A stretch of DNA of 64,000 nucleotides from Rhodococcus sp. 1163 (GTDB taxonomy: Bacteria; Actinomycetota; Actinomycetes; Mycobacteriales; Mycobacteriaceae). The number at the start of each line of letters is the position of its first letter. The first letter of the stretch is position 1. Location: positions 173,638 through 237,637 of the forward strand of contig NZ_MKKX01000035.1 in assembly GCF_002091985.1 (NCBI RefSeq), given 5' to 3'. Below are positions 51,187-60,454 of the stretch, in pieces. The translations under genes and the position numbers were made by a program. The notes beneath the pieces were generated by a model that worked only from the letters and a program-made list of their open reading frames with translations, was not told where the DNA came from and searched no databases.

Positions 51187-52215
51187 ATGTCCCACGCCTC
51201 CCGCTTTTTCGTTCTGTCCGCGGCTGCCGCGCTCACAGTCGGTCTGGCCTCTTGCTCATCCAGCAGCTCCGACGAAACCTCGCCGCCGACCAGCGCGGAC
51301 TGGACGCCCGTCACCATCGAGCATGCTCTCGGCACGACGAAGATCGAGAGCAAGCCCGAGCGCGTCGCCACCGTCAACTGGGCCAACCAAGAGGTGCCGC
51401 TGGCTCTCGGGATCGTGCCGGTCGGCATGGCCGCGGCGAACTTCGGTGACGACGACGGTGACGGCATCCTCCCCTGGGTCAGCATGAAGCTCGACGAACT
51501 CGGCGGCGACGCACCGGTCCTCTTCGACGAGACCGACGGCGTCGACTTCGAAGCAGTTGCCGACACCGAACCCGACGTCATCCTGGCAGCGTATTCCGGT
51601 CTGACGCAGGAAGTTTACGATCAGCTCAGCGATATCGCGCCGGTCGTCGCGTACCCGGAAACCGCGTGGGGCACGCCGTGGCGCGACATGATCTCGGTCA
51701 GCAGTAAGGCGCTCGGGATGGCAGAGGAAGGCCAGCAGCTGATTGCGGACCTCGACACACAGATCGACGACGCCGTGGCACAGCATCCGGCGATTGCCGG
51801 CAAGTCGGCAATGTTCCTCACCCACGTCGATACGACGAATTTGAGCGAGGTCAGCTTCTACACCACGCACGACACGCGCACGAAGTTCTTCGAGGACCTG
51901 GGGATGGTGACACCGCCGAGCGTCGCCGCGGCGTCGGCGTCGACCGACAAATTCAGCCTGAAGCAGAGCGCCGAGCAGGCCGATGCGTTCAGCGACGTGG
52001 AGATCATCATCACCTACGGCGGCGACGAGCTGGTCAGTGCGCTCGAGGCCGACCCGCTGCTCTCGCAGATGCCTGCAGTGAAGAACGACGCGATCGTCGC
52101 ACTTCCCAGTGACGGCCCGATCGGCACCGCATCGAATCCGACTCCTCTGTCGATCTCCTGGGTTCTCGAGGATTACCTGGATCTTCTGGATCGAGCAGCT
52201 GACTCCGCGCAGTGA
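51187..52215 (+). CDS. Iron-siderophore ABC transporter substrate-binding lipoprotein
   Basis: This 342-residue protein starts at ATG 51187 after GAAGGAAC and has a lipoprotein signal ending in ALTVGLASC (lipobox cysteine), so it is membrane-tethered outside the cell. The Fe-siderophore-binding fold shows TVNWANQEVPLALGIVPVGM and PDVILAAYSGLTQEVYDQL. It delivers a ferric siderophore to the permeases encoded downstream. The stop overlaps the next start by four bases (GTGA). Confidence 0.92.
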   Translation: MSHASRFFVLSAAAALTVGLASCSSSSSDETSPPTSADWTPVTIEHALGTTKIESKPERVATVNWANQEVPLALGIVPVGMAAANFGDDDGDGILPWVSMKLDELGGDAPVLFDETDGVDFEAVADTEPDVILAAYSGLTQEVYDQLSDIAPVVAYPETAWGTPWRDMISVSSKALGMAEEGQQLIADLDTQIDDAVAQHPAIAGKSAMFLTHVDTTNLSEVSFYTTHDTRTKFFEDLGMVTPPSVAAASASTDKFSLKQSAEQADAFSDVEIIITYGGDELVSALEADPLLSQMPAVKNDAIVALPSDGPIGTASNPTPLSISWVLEDYLDLLDRAADSAQ

Positions 52216-53246
52216 CGCAGACCCTGACGTCGGAAACAGCACCCGTTCGAAAGCCGGCACTGCTGAAGTCGACCGGACTGATCGTGCTCACCGCAGTGCT
52301 CGTGGCGTTGGTTTTCGCCTCGATCACGATCGGTTCACGTGAGGTCGGGTTCCACGACGTCATCGCGGCCCTGGGTGGATCCAAGGAAGGGTTCGACCAG
52401 GCCGCGGTGGCCACGAGACTTCCGCGCACGGTGCTGGCCCTCCTGGCCGGTGCAGCGTTGGGTGTCTCCGGTGCGGTCATGCAGGGAGTGACGCGTAATC
52501 CGTTGGCGGACCCCGGAATTCTCGGTGTGAATATGGGCGCTTCCCTTGCGGTTGTCAGTGGCATCACGTTCTTCGGTCTCGCTGCGGCGACGAGTTTCGT
52601 CTGGGTGGCCATCCTCGGCGCAGCCGTGACTGCGGCGTTCGTCTACGCCATCGGTTCGCTCGGTCGCGGCGGTGCGACGCCGTTGAAGTTGGCATTGGCC
52701 GGTGCCGTCACCTCGGCTGCGCTCATTTCCTTCGTCAGTGCAATTGCGTTGCCGCGCAGCGACTTGGCAGGCGGCATCCGGTCGTGGCAGATCGGCGGCG
52801 TCGGCGGTGCGGTCTTCGACAGAATCTGGATGATCCTGCCGTTTCTGCTCGTCGGGTTCGCGATCTCCCTCGCTTCGGCTCGTGGCCTCAACTCGCTGGC
52901 ACTGGGCGACGAGCTCGCTGCCGGTCTCGGCGAACGCGTCGCCCTCACACGTGGGGCCGCGGCAGCAGGCGCGGTCATTCTGTGTGGGGCAGTCACCGCC
53001 GTCACGGGTCCGATCGGTTTTGTGGGGCTGGTGGTTCCGCACGTATGCCGGTTGATCGTTGGCGTCAACCATCGGTGGTTGTTGCCGTATTCGGCTCTCG
53101 GCGGGGCGGTGCTTCTGACTGCTGGGGACATCGTCGGACGCATCGTCGCCCGGCCGGCCGAGATCGACGTCGGCATCATCACCGCGCTCGTCGGAGCACC
53201 GTTCTTCATCTACATCGTTCGACGCCAGAAGGTATCCGCATTGTGA
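52212..53246 (+). CDS. Iron-siderophore ABC transporter permease (FecCD type), first subunit
   Basis: The 344-residue permease has about nine to ten membrane spans and FecCD signatures (RLPRTVLALLAGAALGVSG, QGVTRNPLADPGILGVN, TGPIGFVGLVVPHVCRL). It starts with GTG overlapping the previous stop and ends overlapping the next start, both by four bases, which indicates tight translational coupling. Confidence 0.93.
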   Translation: MTQTLTSETAPVRKPALLKSTGLIVLTAVLVALVFASITIGSREVGFHDVIAALGGSKEGFDQAAVATRLPRTVLALLAGAALGVSGAVMQGVTRNPLADPGILGVNMGASLAVVSGITFFGLAAATSFVWVAILGAAVTAAFVYAIGSLGRGGATPLKLALAGAVTSAALISFVSAIALPRSDLAGGIRSWQIGGVGGAVFDRIWMILPFLLVGFAISLASARGLNSLALGDELAAGLGERVALTRGAAAAGAVILCGAVTAVTGPIGFVGLVVPHVCRLIVGVNHRWLLPYSALGGAVLLTAGDIVGRIVARPAEIDVGIITALVGAPFFIYIVRRQKVSAL

Positions 53247-54285
53247 GCCTCGTAGATCAGACCACCGTAGAGATGGTGGCCCGCGGCCGCAGCAGCCGCT
53301 CGACACGTCGCAGAACGACGATGGCAGTGTTGGCACTGTTCATCGTTTTCGGTTTCGCGGTCACCCTGATGGTGGGTCGGACCTTCTATCCACCGGGCGA
53401 GGTAGTCCGCGTTCTTTTCGGTCAGGACGTGGCCGGCGCAAGCTATACCGTCGGCCGTCTTCGCCTTCCCCGCGCGGTCCTCGCGATCACTGCCGGCTTG
53501 TGCTTCGGCATCGCGGGCGTGACCTTCCAGACGATGCTGCGCAATCCACTCGCCAGTCCCGACATCATCGGAATCAGCGCCGGATCCAGTGCCGCAGCCG
53601 CATTCGCGATCGTCACCCTCGGACTCGGTGCGACGCAGGTATCGATTTTCGCCATCGTCAGTGGATTGGCGGTGGCGCTGATGGTCTACGTGCTCTCTTT
53701 CAAGGACGGGATCGTTGGTACCCGCTTGATTCTCATCGGTATCGGCATCGCCGCGATGCTCGGCAGCGTCACCGCTTACATCCTCTCCCGCGCAGGTCAA
53801 TGGGATCTGCAGGAGGCGACACGGTGGTTGACGGGCAGTCTCAACGGAACAACGTGGTCTTCCGTCGTACCCGTCTCGTGGCCATGGCCGTCCTGACGCC
53901 AGTGCTGTTGATGCAGAGCCGGAACCTCGCCGTCACGCAGCTCGGTGACGACATGGCTCCTGCGCTCGGCGTGCGGGTCAGTCGAACACGGCTGATCGTC
54001 ATCGTGGCGGCCGTCGGCCTCATCGCGTTTGCGACGGCGGCGACGGGCCCGATTGCCTTCGTGGCCTTCCTGTCCGGTCCCATAGCCGCGCGGATCGTCG
54101 GAGCGGCCGGGTCTCTGTTGATTCCCGCTGCACTCGTCGGTGCGCTGCTTGTTCTCGTGGCAGATTTCGTCGGTCAGTACGGCCTGGGCACCCGCTATCC
54201 GGTGGGGATCGTCACCGGTGTCCTCGGTGCGCCGTACCTCATCTACCTCATCATCCGTAGCAACCGCGTCGGAGGCACACTGTGA
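53243..54285 (+). pseudogene. Second FecCD-type siderophore permease, frameshifted
   Basis: The first 211 residues (GTG 53243, VGRLRLPRAVLAITAGLCFG, QTMLRNPLASPDIIGISAG) are normal but break off at SVVPV. The family sequence resumes one frame over as LVAMAVLTPVLLMQSRNLAV to VGGTL at 54285. A single base is missing after 53874. The total of 1043 bases is one short of 348 codons. The flanking four-base overlaps are intact, so this is either a very recent mutation that would break the transporter or a sequence error. Confidence 0.85.
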
Positions 54286-55106
54286 CCACCACCCATTCAC
54301 TCGAGATCGAGCACCTGACCCTCGGTTACGGGGACCGAACCGTGATCGGCGACCTCGATCTGTCGGTGTCGCCGGGGAAAATCACCTCGATCGTCGGCGC
54401 GAACGCCTGCGGCAAATCGACTCTGCTGCGGTCGATGTCGCGGCTGCTGAAGCCGCAGGAAGGGCATGTCCTGCTCGACGGCCGTGACGTGCATCGACTG
54501 CCGGCGAAGGCATTGGCCCGCGTCCTCGGTCTGCTCCCACAGTCACCGATCGCTCCCGAGGGCATCACCGTCAGCGATCTCGTCGGCCGTGGACGCCATC
54601 CACACCAGGGAATGTTCGCGCGGTGGTCCCATGACGACGACGTCGCAGTCGCTGACGCGCTCGACCTCACCCAGACCGCTGCGTTGGCCGACCGTGCCGT
54701 CGACGAGCTGTCCGGTGGTCAGCGCCAACGAGTGTGGATCGCGATGGCCCTCGCGCAACACACGGATCTACTGCTGCTCGACGAGCCGACGACGTTCCTC
54801 GACGTCAGCCACCAGGTGGAAGTGCTCGATCTGCTCACCGACCTCAACCGCAGACGTGGCACGACGATCGTGATGGTGCTGCACGATCTGAATCTCGCTG
54901 CTCGCTACTCGGATTATCTGATTGCATTGGCGGACGGACACATTCATGCCTCGGGTAGCCCGAATGAAGTGTTGACAGAGGAGTGCGTGCGCACTGTCTT
55001 CGGGTTGGACAATCGCATCATCGTCGACCCGACCTCCGGAAAGCCGCTCATGCTTCCCCTGGGTCGGCACCATGTGCAGGTGTCCGCCCAGTCCGTCGGC
55101 GCCTAG
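54282..55106 (+). CDS. Iron-siderophore ABC transporter ATPase (FecE/FepC type)
   Basis: The 274-residue ATPase powers the transporter. Walker A (GANACGKSTLL), the Q-loop region (LGLLPQSPIAPEGITV), the ABC signature (ELSGGQRQRVWIAMAL), Walker B (LLLLDEPTTFLDVSHQ) and the H-loop (VLHDLNLAAR) are all present. It starts with GTG overlapping the previous stop by four bases and ends the operon. Confidence 0.94.
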   Translation: MTTTHSLEIEHLTLGYGDRTVIGDLDLSVSPGKITSIVGANACGKSTLLRSMSRLLKPQEGHVLLDGRDVHRLPAKALARVLGLLPQSPIAPEGITVSDLVGRGRHPHQGMFARWSHDDDVAVADALDLTQTAALADRAVDELSGGQRQRVWIAMALAQHTDLLLLDEPTTFLDVSHQVEVLDLLTDLNRRRGTTIVMVLHDLNLAARYSDYLIALADGHIHASGSPNEVLTEECVRTVFGLDNRIIVDPTSGKPLMLPLGRHHVQVSAQSVGA

Positions 55107-55128
55107 GTCCTGGGAACGAGGGCACCTC

Positions 55129-58100
55129 TCAAGCCGATGCCACGAAGACAGGGGCGATCAACTCCATCTGCTCGATGACGAGCTTGATCGCTTCTGGCTG
55201 CTTGTCCGGCGGATATCCGTGCCGGGTGAGCAACCTTTTGATCTGTGAGCGGAGTTTGGCTTTGACGTCTGCGCGGATGGTCCAGTCGGTCTTCGCATCT
55301 CGACGCATAACCCCCACGAGGTCGCGGGCGATATCGGCGAGCTTTCCCTCACCTTGGATATCCACCGCCGATTGGTTCTGCGATACCGCGTCGTAGAAGG
55401 ACAGTTCGTCGCTCGTCAGCGGGGGTGTGAACTTCGCTCCACGATCTGCCTCGGCAGCAACCTCTTTGGCCATTTCGACGAGCGCAGCGATCACCTCTGC
55501 GGAGGTCAGTTGGCTGTTGGTGTATTTGAGCATCAGTTCCGACAGGCGATCAGAGAATGCCCGCTGGCGGACGACGTTGTGCTTGGTCGCCGCCTTCGAC
55601 TCGTCGTTGATGAGTTTCCGAAGCGCTTCGATGGCGAGGTTGGGGTTCCTGGCCTCTTGGGTCTTCCTGATGAACTCGACGTTGATGTCGCTCAGTGACG
55701 GCTTCGGCATGCCGGCCGCGTCGTAGATGTCGAGAACTTCACCGGATTCGACCGACGCGGCGATCAACTGGCGAAGTGCCCGCTGGACATCCTCGGGAAC
55801 GGCTTCACCTCGGGCCTGGCGTTCTTCGGCGTCGAACTTCGCCATGTAGACGCGAACTTCCTCGAAGAATCGCGCGACGGGAGCGATCTCCCTCAGTTCG
55901 TCGGTGCTGCCGCAGAGCGCCCAGACACGTGACAGCTGGGAGGAGAATTTGCGGTAGCGAGCAGCGAGTGTTTCCTCACCCTCCCCTACCTGGTTCTCGG
56001 GCAAGCGTGGGTCGCGTAGGTAGTTCACCGTGGCCGTCGCGGCTTCGTAGTAGGCGCGGCCCGTTGTGGCGGTTTTCAGCGCGGTGCGCCAGTCGAAACC
56101 GTGCAAGATCCCCTCGAGGATGGTGACCAAGTCCTTGGCCGTATCGATTGCTGCGGTGATATCGCGGCCGATAGGCTTCGACTTCTGGTCTTGCGCAGTG
56201 TATTCCGCCAGTGCCTTCGCAAGGTTGTCCGCGACGGGTGCGTACGCCACGAGAAGTCCGTCTTGCTTGCCGCGGAAGGTGCGGTTGACTCGTGCCAGGG
56301 CCTGCATGAGTAGTGCCCCCTTGAGGGGGCGGTCGAGGTACATCGTGTGCAGTGGCGGCGAATCGAACCCGGTCAGCATCATGTCCTTGACGATGACGAG
56401 TTCCAGTTCGTCGTCGGGATTCTTGATGCGCTTCTTGACGGTCGCGTTGGCCGAATCGCGCCGCACGTGGGTGCTGATCGGTTCCTCGTCGGTCGCGTTG
56501 CCTGAGTAGACGACCTTGATCTTGCCTTTGGCGAGGTCGTCGGAATGCCAGTCAGGGCGTAGGGCGACGATCTGCGCGTACAGGTTTGCGCAAATCTCCC
56601 GGGTAGCGCCGACAATCATCGCCTTTCCGGGTGTGTCGGGGTGCTCGTCGGTGCTGAGGAACGGACTCATTGCCTTGCGGCGGTTCTCCCAGTGTTCGAC
56701 GAGGTCGGATGCGAGCTTCTTCAGTCGGTCGGGATTGCCGTAGACAGCATTGATGACGGCGACGCTGTCTTCGATACGTTTGCGTTCGGTGTCGTCCAGG
56801 CCGACCGTTGCCTCGTCGGCAGACGCGTCGAGGTCGGCTTCGCTGATGCCGTCGACGAATGCAACTTTGACCAGTCTGCTCTCGAAGTAGACCGGAACTG
56901 TCGCGCCGTCCTCGACGGCGCGGGTGAGGTCGTAGATGTCGATGTAGTCGCCGAAGACGTCCTGCGTATTTCGGTCGTCGAAGGAGATCGGGGTGCCGGT
57001 GAACGCAATCAGGGTGGCGTGCGGGAGTGCATCCCGCAGGTGTCGCGCGTATCCGTCGAGGTTGTCGTAGTGGCTGCGGTGCGCCTCGTCGACTACGACG
57101 ATGATGTTTCGACGTGAGGACAGCAGCGGATGACTCTCGCCGGAATCACGCTCGCCCTTGGTCTTTCCGAACTTTTGCAGCGTGGTGAAGTAAATGCCGC
57201 CGGTGTTACGTCCGGATAGTTCTTGTCGGAGTTCCTCGCGCTTGCGGATCTGTGTCGGTGCTTCGGGCAGGAGCTGAGAACACGCGAAAGTCTCGTAGAG
57301 CTGTCCGTCGAGCTCGTTGCGGTCGGTGATGACGACGATTGTGGGGTTCGCCAATTTGGGGTGGCGGACCACCTGGTTGACGTACAGCTCCATCTCCATG
57401 GACTTGCCCGATCCCTGCGTGTGCCACACCACGCCGGCCTTGCCGTTGCTCTCGACCGCCAACACCGTCGAACCGACTGCTTTGTTCACGGCGAAGTACT
57501 GGTGCGGCTTGGCAATTCGCTTGAGTAGGCCGGTGTCTCCCTTGTCGAAGGCAGTGAAGTCTCGCATCAGCTGCAAGAAGCGTTCTTGGTTGTAGAGACC
57601 GTAGAGCGCCACGCCGAGAGGTGTGTATTCGGAATCGTCGTAGGTAACCGGTTTTCCGTCGTCGTCGACATTCCACGGAGAGAAATGGTTGAAGGCGGTG
57701 AACGGAGTTCCGTACCGGGCCGTAATGCCATCGGACACCAGGCTGAAGACGGAGAATCTGAACGCCAGAGGGAATTCCCGCACATAAGTTCGTAGTTGGG
57801 CGTGGGCCTGCGCGAGGCTTGTGTGCGCGTTGCCGGCCTTCTTCAGTTCGACGATGCTGACAGGCATTCCGTTGAGATAGAGCACGATGTCGAATCGGCG
57901 CTTGTAGTCGCCTCGGGACACTGTGACTTGATTGACGGCGAGCCAGTCGTTTTCGTCGGGGTCCATCGACAGCAGTCGGACGGTGGGGGTCACCGAGACG
58001 CCATCTTCGTTGATATAGCGCACCTTCCGCAGACCTTGGGTCAGGTAGCCGTGCACCACTTCGTTTTCGGAGATGGCATCGGTGGACCCGGCCGTCGCGA

Positions 58101-58320
58101 TTATCGCTACTGCATCGTCGACGGCCGAAGACGGAAGATGCGGGTTGAACTTGGCGATAGCGGCGCGCAGTCGAGGCCGAATGAGCAACTCGTCCCATCC
58201 GGCCCGTTCACCGGTGCCCGGCGCAATATCGGCTCCATCTATGTGACGCCAGCCGAGTTCGCCGAGGTCGTCTAGTGCCATCTGCTCCCAGTCGTCCTCC
58301 GACGGTCCGTGCGAGTTCAT
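55129..58320 (-). CDS. hsdR: Type I restriction enzyme endonuclease subunit HsdR
   Basis: HsdR moves and cuts DNA in type I restriction complexes. ATG 58320 follows GGGAGCACGA and gives 1063 residues; ATG 58341 is an alternative. The N-terminal nuclease shows the PD-(D/E)xK pattern (RRFDIVLYLNGMPVSIVELKKAG). The helicase follows with Walker A WHTQGSGKSM, DEAH box VVVDEAHRSH, FTGTPI and QALARVNRTFRG. The domain appears complete, but no HsdM or HsdS gene lies within the window, so it must work with distant subunits or be inactive. Confidence 0.92.
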   Translation of the reverse strand: MNSHGPSEDDWEQMALDDLGELGWRHIDGADIAPGTGERAGWDELLIRPRLRAAIAKFNPHLPSSAVDDAVAIIATAGSTDAISENEVVHGYLTQGLRKVRYINEDGVSVTPTVRLLSMDPDENDWLAVNQVTVSRGDYKRRFDIVLYLNGMPVSIVELKKAGNAHTSLAQAHAQLRTYVREFPLAFRFSVFSLVSDGITARYGTPFTAFNHFSPWNVDDDGKPVTYDDSEYTPLGVALYGLYNQERFLQLMRDFTAFDKGDTGLLKRIAKPHQYFAVNKAVGSTVLAVESNGKAGVVWHTQGSGKSMEMELYVNQVVRHPKLANPTIVVITDRNELDGQLYETFACSQLLPEAPTQIRKREELRQELSGRNTGGIYFTTLQKFGKTKGERDSGESHPLLSSRRNIIVVVDEAHRSHYDNLDGYARHLRDALPHATLIAFTGTPISFDDRNTQDVFGDYIDIYDLTRAVEDGATVPVYFESRLVKVAFVDGISEADLDASADEATVGLDDTERKRIEDSVAVINAVYGNPDRLKKLASDLVEHWENRRKAMSPFLSTDEHPDTPGKAMIVGATREICANLYAQIVALRPDWHSDDLAKGKIKVVYSGNATDEEPISTHVRRDSANATVKKRIKNPDDELELVIVKDMMLTGFDSPPLHTMYLDRPLKGALLMQALARVNRTFRGKQDGLLVAYAPVADNLAKALAEYTAQDQKSKPIGRDITAAIDTAKDLVTILEGILHGFDWRTALKTATTGRAYYEAATATVNYLRDPRLPENQVGEGEETLAARYRKFSSQLSRVWALCGSTDELREIAPVARFFEEVRVYMAKFDAEERQARGEAVPEDVQRALRQLIAASVESGEVLDIYDAAGMPKPSLSDINVEFIRKTQEARNPNLAIEALRKLINDESKAATKHNVVRQRAFSDRLSELMLKYTNSQLTSAEVIAALVEMAKEVAAEADRGAKFTPPLTSDELSFYDAVSQNQSAVDIQGEGKLADIARDLVGVMRRDAKTDWTIRADVKAKLRSQIKRLLTRHGYPPDKQPEAIKLVIEQMELIAPVFVASA

Positions 58321-58514
58321 TCGTGCTCCCATGCTGTCCAACTTAAACGGTAACGGTTGGTCGGTGACGTAACTGGTTCGACTGTCGAAGGATATGTGGA
58401 ATCCAGAAACGCAATCCGTGCCGCTCGATAAGGGGCGTTATCACGTGACGATGCGGCTCGTGGACGGGTGGGCCACAAGATTGTGGTCAGACACCCGCTA
58501 TCAAGGAGCACTGG

Positions 58515-59021
58515 ATGACAGTCCCGGATTTACAAGAGCCGCAACCGGATCCGCAACCGGGACCACTGCCGGCCACCAACTCGAGGTCACGTCGCCCGAT
58601 AATTCTGGCAGCTGTCGTCGGCGCAGGTGCGGTCGCGATCATCGCTTCGATCATCGGTGTGGCCGTCGTGGCATTCACAGCTGATCGGGCGCCGGACACC
58701 TTCGAAATCCAGGGCGCCATCACCCTCGAGGACAACATCACGACCTCCGGGCTGCCCGACGGCTACGAGTGTGCAGGCAAGGGCGGCTACAAGGACATCG
58801 GTCCGGGCGTTGCGGTGACGGTGATGGACGAGGCCGGCACTTTGCTCGCCAAGGGCGCCATCGGCACGAGCTCCGGCGGTGCCAGCGGGTGTTCGTTGGC
58901 CTTCACCGTGCCGTCCGTTCCCCGCGGAAGTCAGTTCTACAAGGTCGAAGTCAGCCACCGCGGCGAGCTCACCTATACCGAAGCCGAAGCCGAAGCGGGC
59001 CTTGCCTTTTCGCTCGGCTGA
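58515..59021 (+). CDS. Single-pass membrane-anchored small protein
   Basis: The 168-residue protein starts at ATG 58515 after AAGGAG. A proline-rich cytoplasmic start (PEPQPDPQPGPLP-like) precedes one membrane helix (IILAAVVGAGAVAIIASIIG, near residues 28-52). An extracytoplasmic domain with two cysteines (GYECAGKGGYKDIG, ASGCSLAF) follows. No family was recognised. The next gene starts 33 bases later and has a similar anchored layout. Confidence 0.72.
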   Translation: MTVPDLQEPQPDPQPGPLPATNSRSRRPIILAAVVGAGAVAIIASIIGVAVVAFTADRAPDTFEIQGAITLEDNITTSGLPDGYECAGKGGYKDIGPGVAVTVMDEAGTLLAKGAIGTSSGGASGCSLAFTVPSVPRGSQFYKVEVSHRGELTYTEAEAEAGLAFSLG

Positions 59022-59054
59022 CACCACATCTATCCCATGAAAGAGAGAAGCATC

Positions 59055-59642
59055 ATGACCAACATGCCAGTAGCACCAACGGAGAAGAAGTCGAAGAAGT
59101 GGCCTTGGGTCGGTATCCCCGCGGTTCTGGTCGCCTTCGGAGTCCTTGCCAACCTCTCGGATCCCGAACCGAAGACCGAAGCACCTGCCCAAGCCGTCGT
59201 CGTCGAGGACGCCTCTGACAGTGCAGGCACCCCGCCGGCCGCCCTGCCGGGTCTCGGTGCCCCGGTGCGTGATGGCAAGTTCGAGTTCACTGTCACCGAC
59301 GTGGAGACCGGGCTCAGCGAAGTTGGCGACAACCCGTACCTGGTGGAGAAAGCTCAGGGCCAGTTCACCATTGTCACCGTTTCTGTCCACAACACATCGG
59401 CCGAGCCGAAGGGGCTCAGCCCCGATTCGCAGGAGTTGTACGACGCCGAGGGACGAAAGTTCAGTGCGGATACTTCTGCTGCGATCGGCCTCGACAGTGA
59501 TGTCGCGATCTGGGACGAGATCAACCCGGGCAACAGCGTCACCATGAAGGTCGTGTTCGACATGCCGGTGGGCGCGGTTCCGGCGGAGATCGAGCTGCAC
59601 GATTCGATGTTCTCTGGCGGGACTCGCGTCGCGCTGAGATGA
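59055..59642 (+). CDS. DUF4352-like membrane-anchored protein
   Basis: This 195-residue protein (ATG 59055 after GAGAGAAG; ATG 59037 possible) has one N-terminal membrane helix (WPWVGIPAVLVAFGVLANL), an alanine/proline linker, and a DUF4352-like beta-sandwich (FEFTVTDVETGLSEVG; FTIVTVSVHNTSAEPKGLS; SAAIGLDSDVAIWDEINPG). DUF4352 is an immunoglobulin-like extracytoplasmic domain of unknown role. Confidence 0.78.
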   Translation: MTNMPVAPTEKKSKKWPWVGIPAVLVAFGVLANLSDPEPKTEAPAQAVVVEDASDSAGTPPAALPGLGAPVRDGKFEFTVTDVETGLSEVGDNPYLVEKAQGQFTIVTVSVHNTSAEPKGLSPDSQELYDAEGRKFSADTSAAIGLDSDVAIWDEINPGNSVTMKVVFDMPVGAVPAEIELHDSMFSGGTRVALR

Positions 59643-59791
59643 TCCGATGACGCGGTCTCTCGAAGATCGGATTCGGATTGTCAACCACGAGTGTCGGGCC
59701 TAGCTCCAAGCTGGGCCCGCCACTCGTGAAACGTGCATGGTCGTACCCGTTTAGACCTTTTCGGTCAGATCCGGTGTGGGAGGAATTCAGT

Positions 59792-60349
59792 ATGGGCCGC
59801 GTGCAGTTGCATACCGGTAGCCCGTCGGGCATCGGTCCACGAGAAACGAGAGCATCCCGTAACCGAACATTGGATCCCCGGGTACGGGCACTCCCGTGCA
59901 CCTGGTGTGGTGGAAAGAGCACGTCGAAGACGGCCGCTCGTCGGTGTAAGCGTTGCCGCAAGCTCGAATTGATCATCGAGAGCGCGTCACGCTTCATGTC
60001 TGCGAACGGCTTGCGTGCATTGGACAGATCGGCGTCCGGCGGTTCCAGCCTCGAGACGAAGTACCGGTCTGATGCCGCGAGGGCGAAGAAGGAACTGAAC
60101 GCAATCAAGCGGGACCGATCGTCGAAGAAGGCCGCGGCGAAATCCAGGCGGAGTGCTCCCCAAGATCCGACGTTGAAGATTGCGAAGCAGCTTTCCGAAC
60201 TGCTAACCGCGTTGGCCCGGGTGGACCGGAAGATCGATGATGTGGAGGCCTCGGATGTTGGAGGTGATCGTGATCGCCAACTCGCCGTTCTGCGCGCCCG
60301 GCGTGTGGGATTCGAGCTCGGCATCGCTCGGAGGCGAGCGAAGCAGTAG
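59792..60349 (+). CDS. Hypothetical protein with a zinc-ribbon-like motif
   Basis: ATG 59792 follows a strong GGGAGGAA, giving 185 residues; the frame is open to 59678. A CxxC...CxxC pair (PCTWCGGKSTSKTAARRCKRC) near residues 36-58 could bind zinc. The C-terminal half is rich in lysine, arginine and alanine and probably helical. No function is known. It lies 105 bases upstream of the Fic gene. Confidence 0.6.
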   Translation: MGRVQLHTGSPSGIGPRETRASRNRTLDPRVRALPCTWCGGKSTSKTAARRCKRCRKLELIIESASRFMSANGLRALDRSASGGSSLETKYRSDAARAKKELNAIKRDRSSKKAAAKSRRSAPQDPTLKIAKQLSELLTALARVDRKIDDVEASDVGGDRDRQLAVLRARRVGFELGIARRRAKQ

Positions 60350-60439
60350 AAGTTGTTTTGTTCATTTAACCAGCTCGTCGGTGTATCAACTTCCGAATTT
60401 GTTCTGTACATTTAGCTGACACGCGGATGCTACAACTTC
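60349..60439. promoter_or_regulatory. Repeated GAAGTTG/CAACTTC sites upstream of fic
   Basis: GAAGTTG (60349-60355) and CAACTTC (60387-60393) form an inverted pair, and CAACTTC recurs at 60433-60439, just before the Fic ribosome binding site. Two similar TTTGTTC words lie between them. The spacing suggests operator sites for an unknown regulator. Confidence 0.4.
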
Positions 60440-60454
60440 TGGAAGAAGGTCGTA

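Noticed and set aside
59792..60349. Zinc-ribbon protein as a dedicated antitoxin for Fic
   Set aside because: Fic antitoxins carry the S/TxxxE(G/N) motif, which this protein lacks; the motif is within the Fic protein itself.
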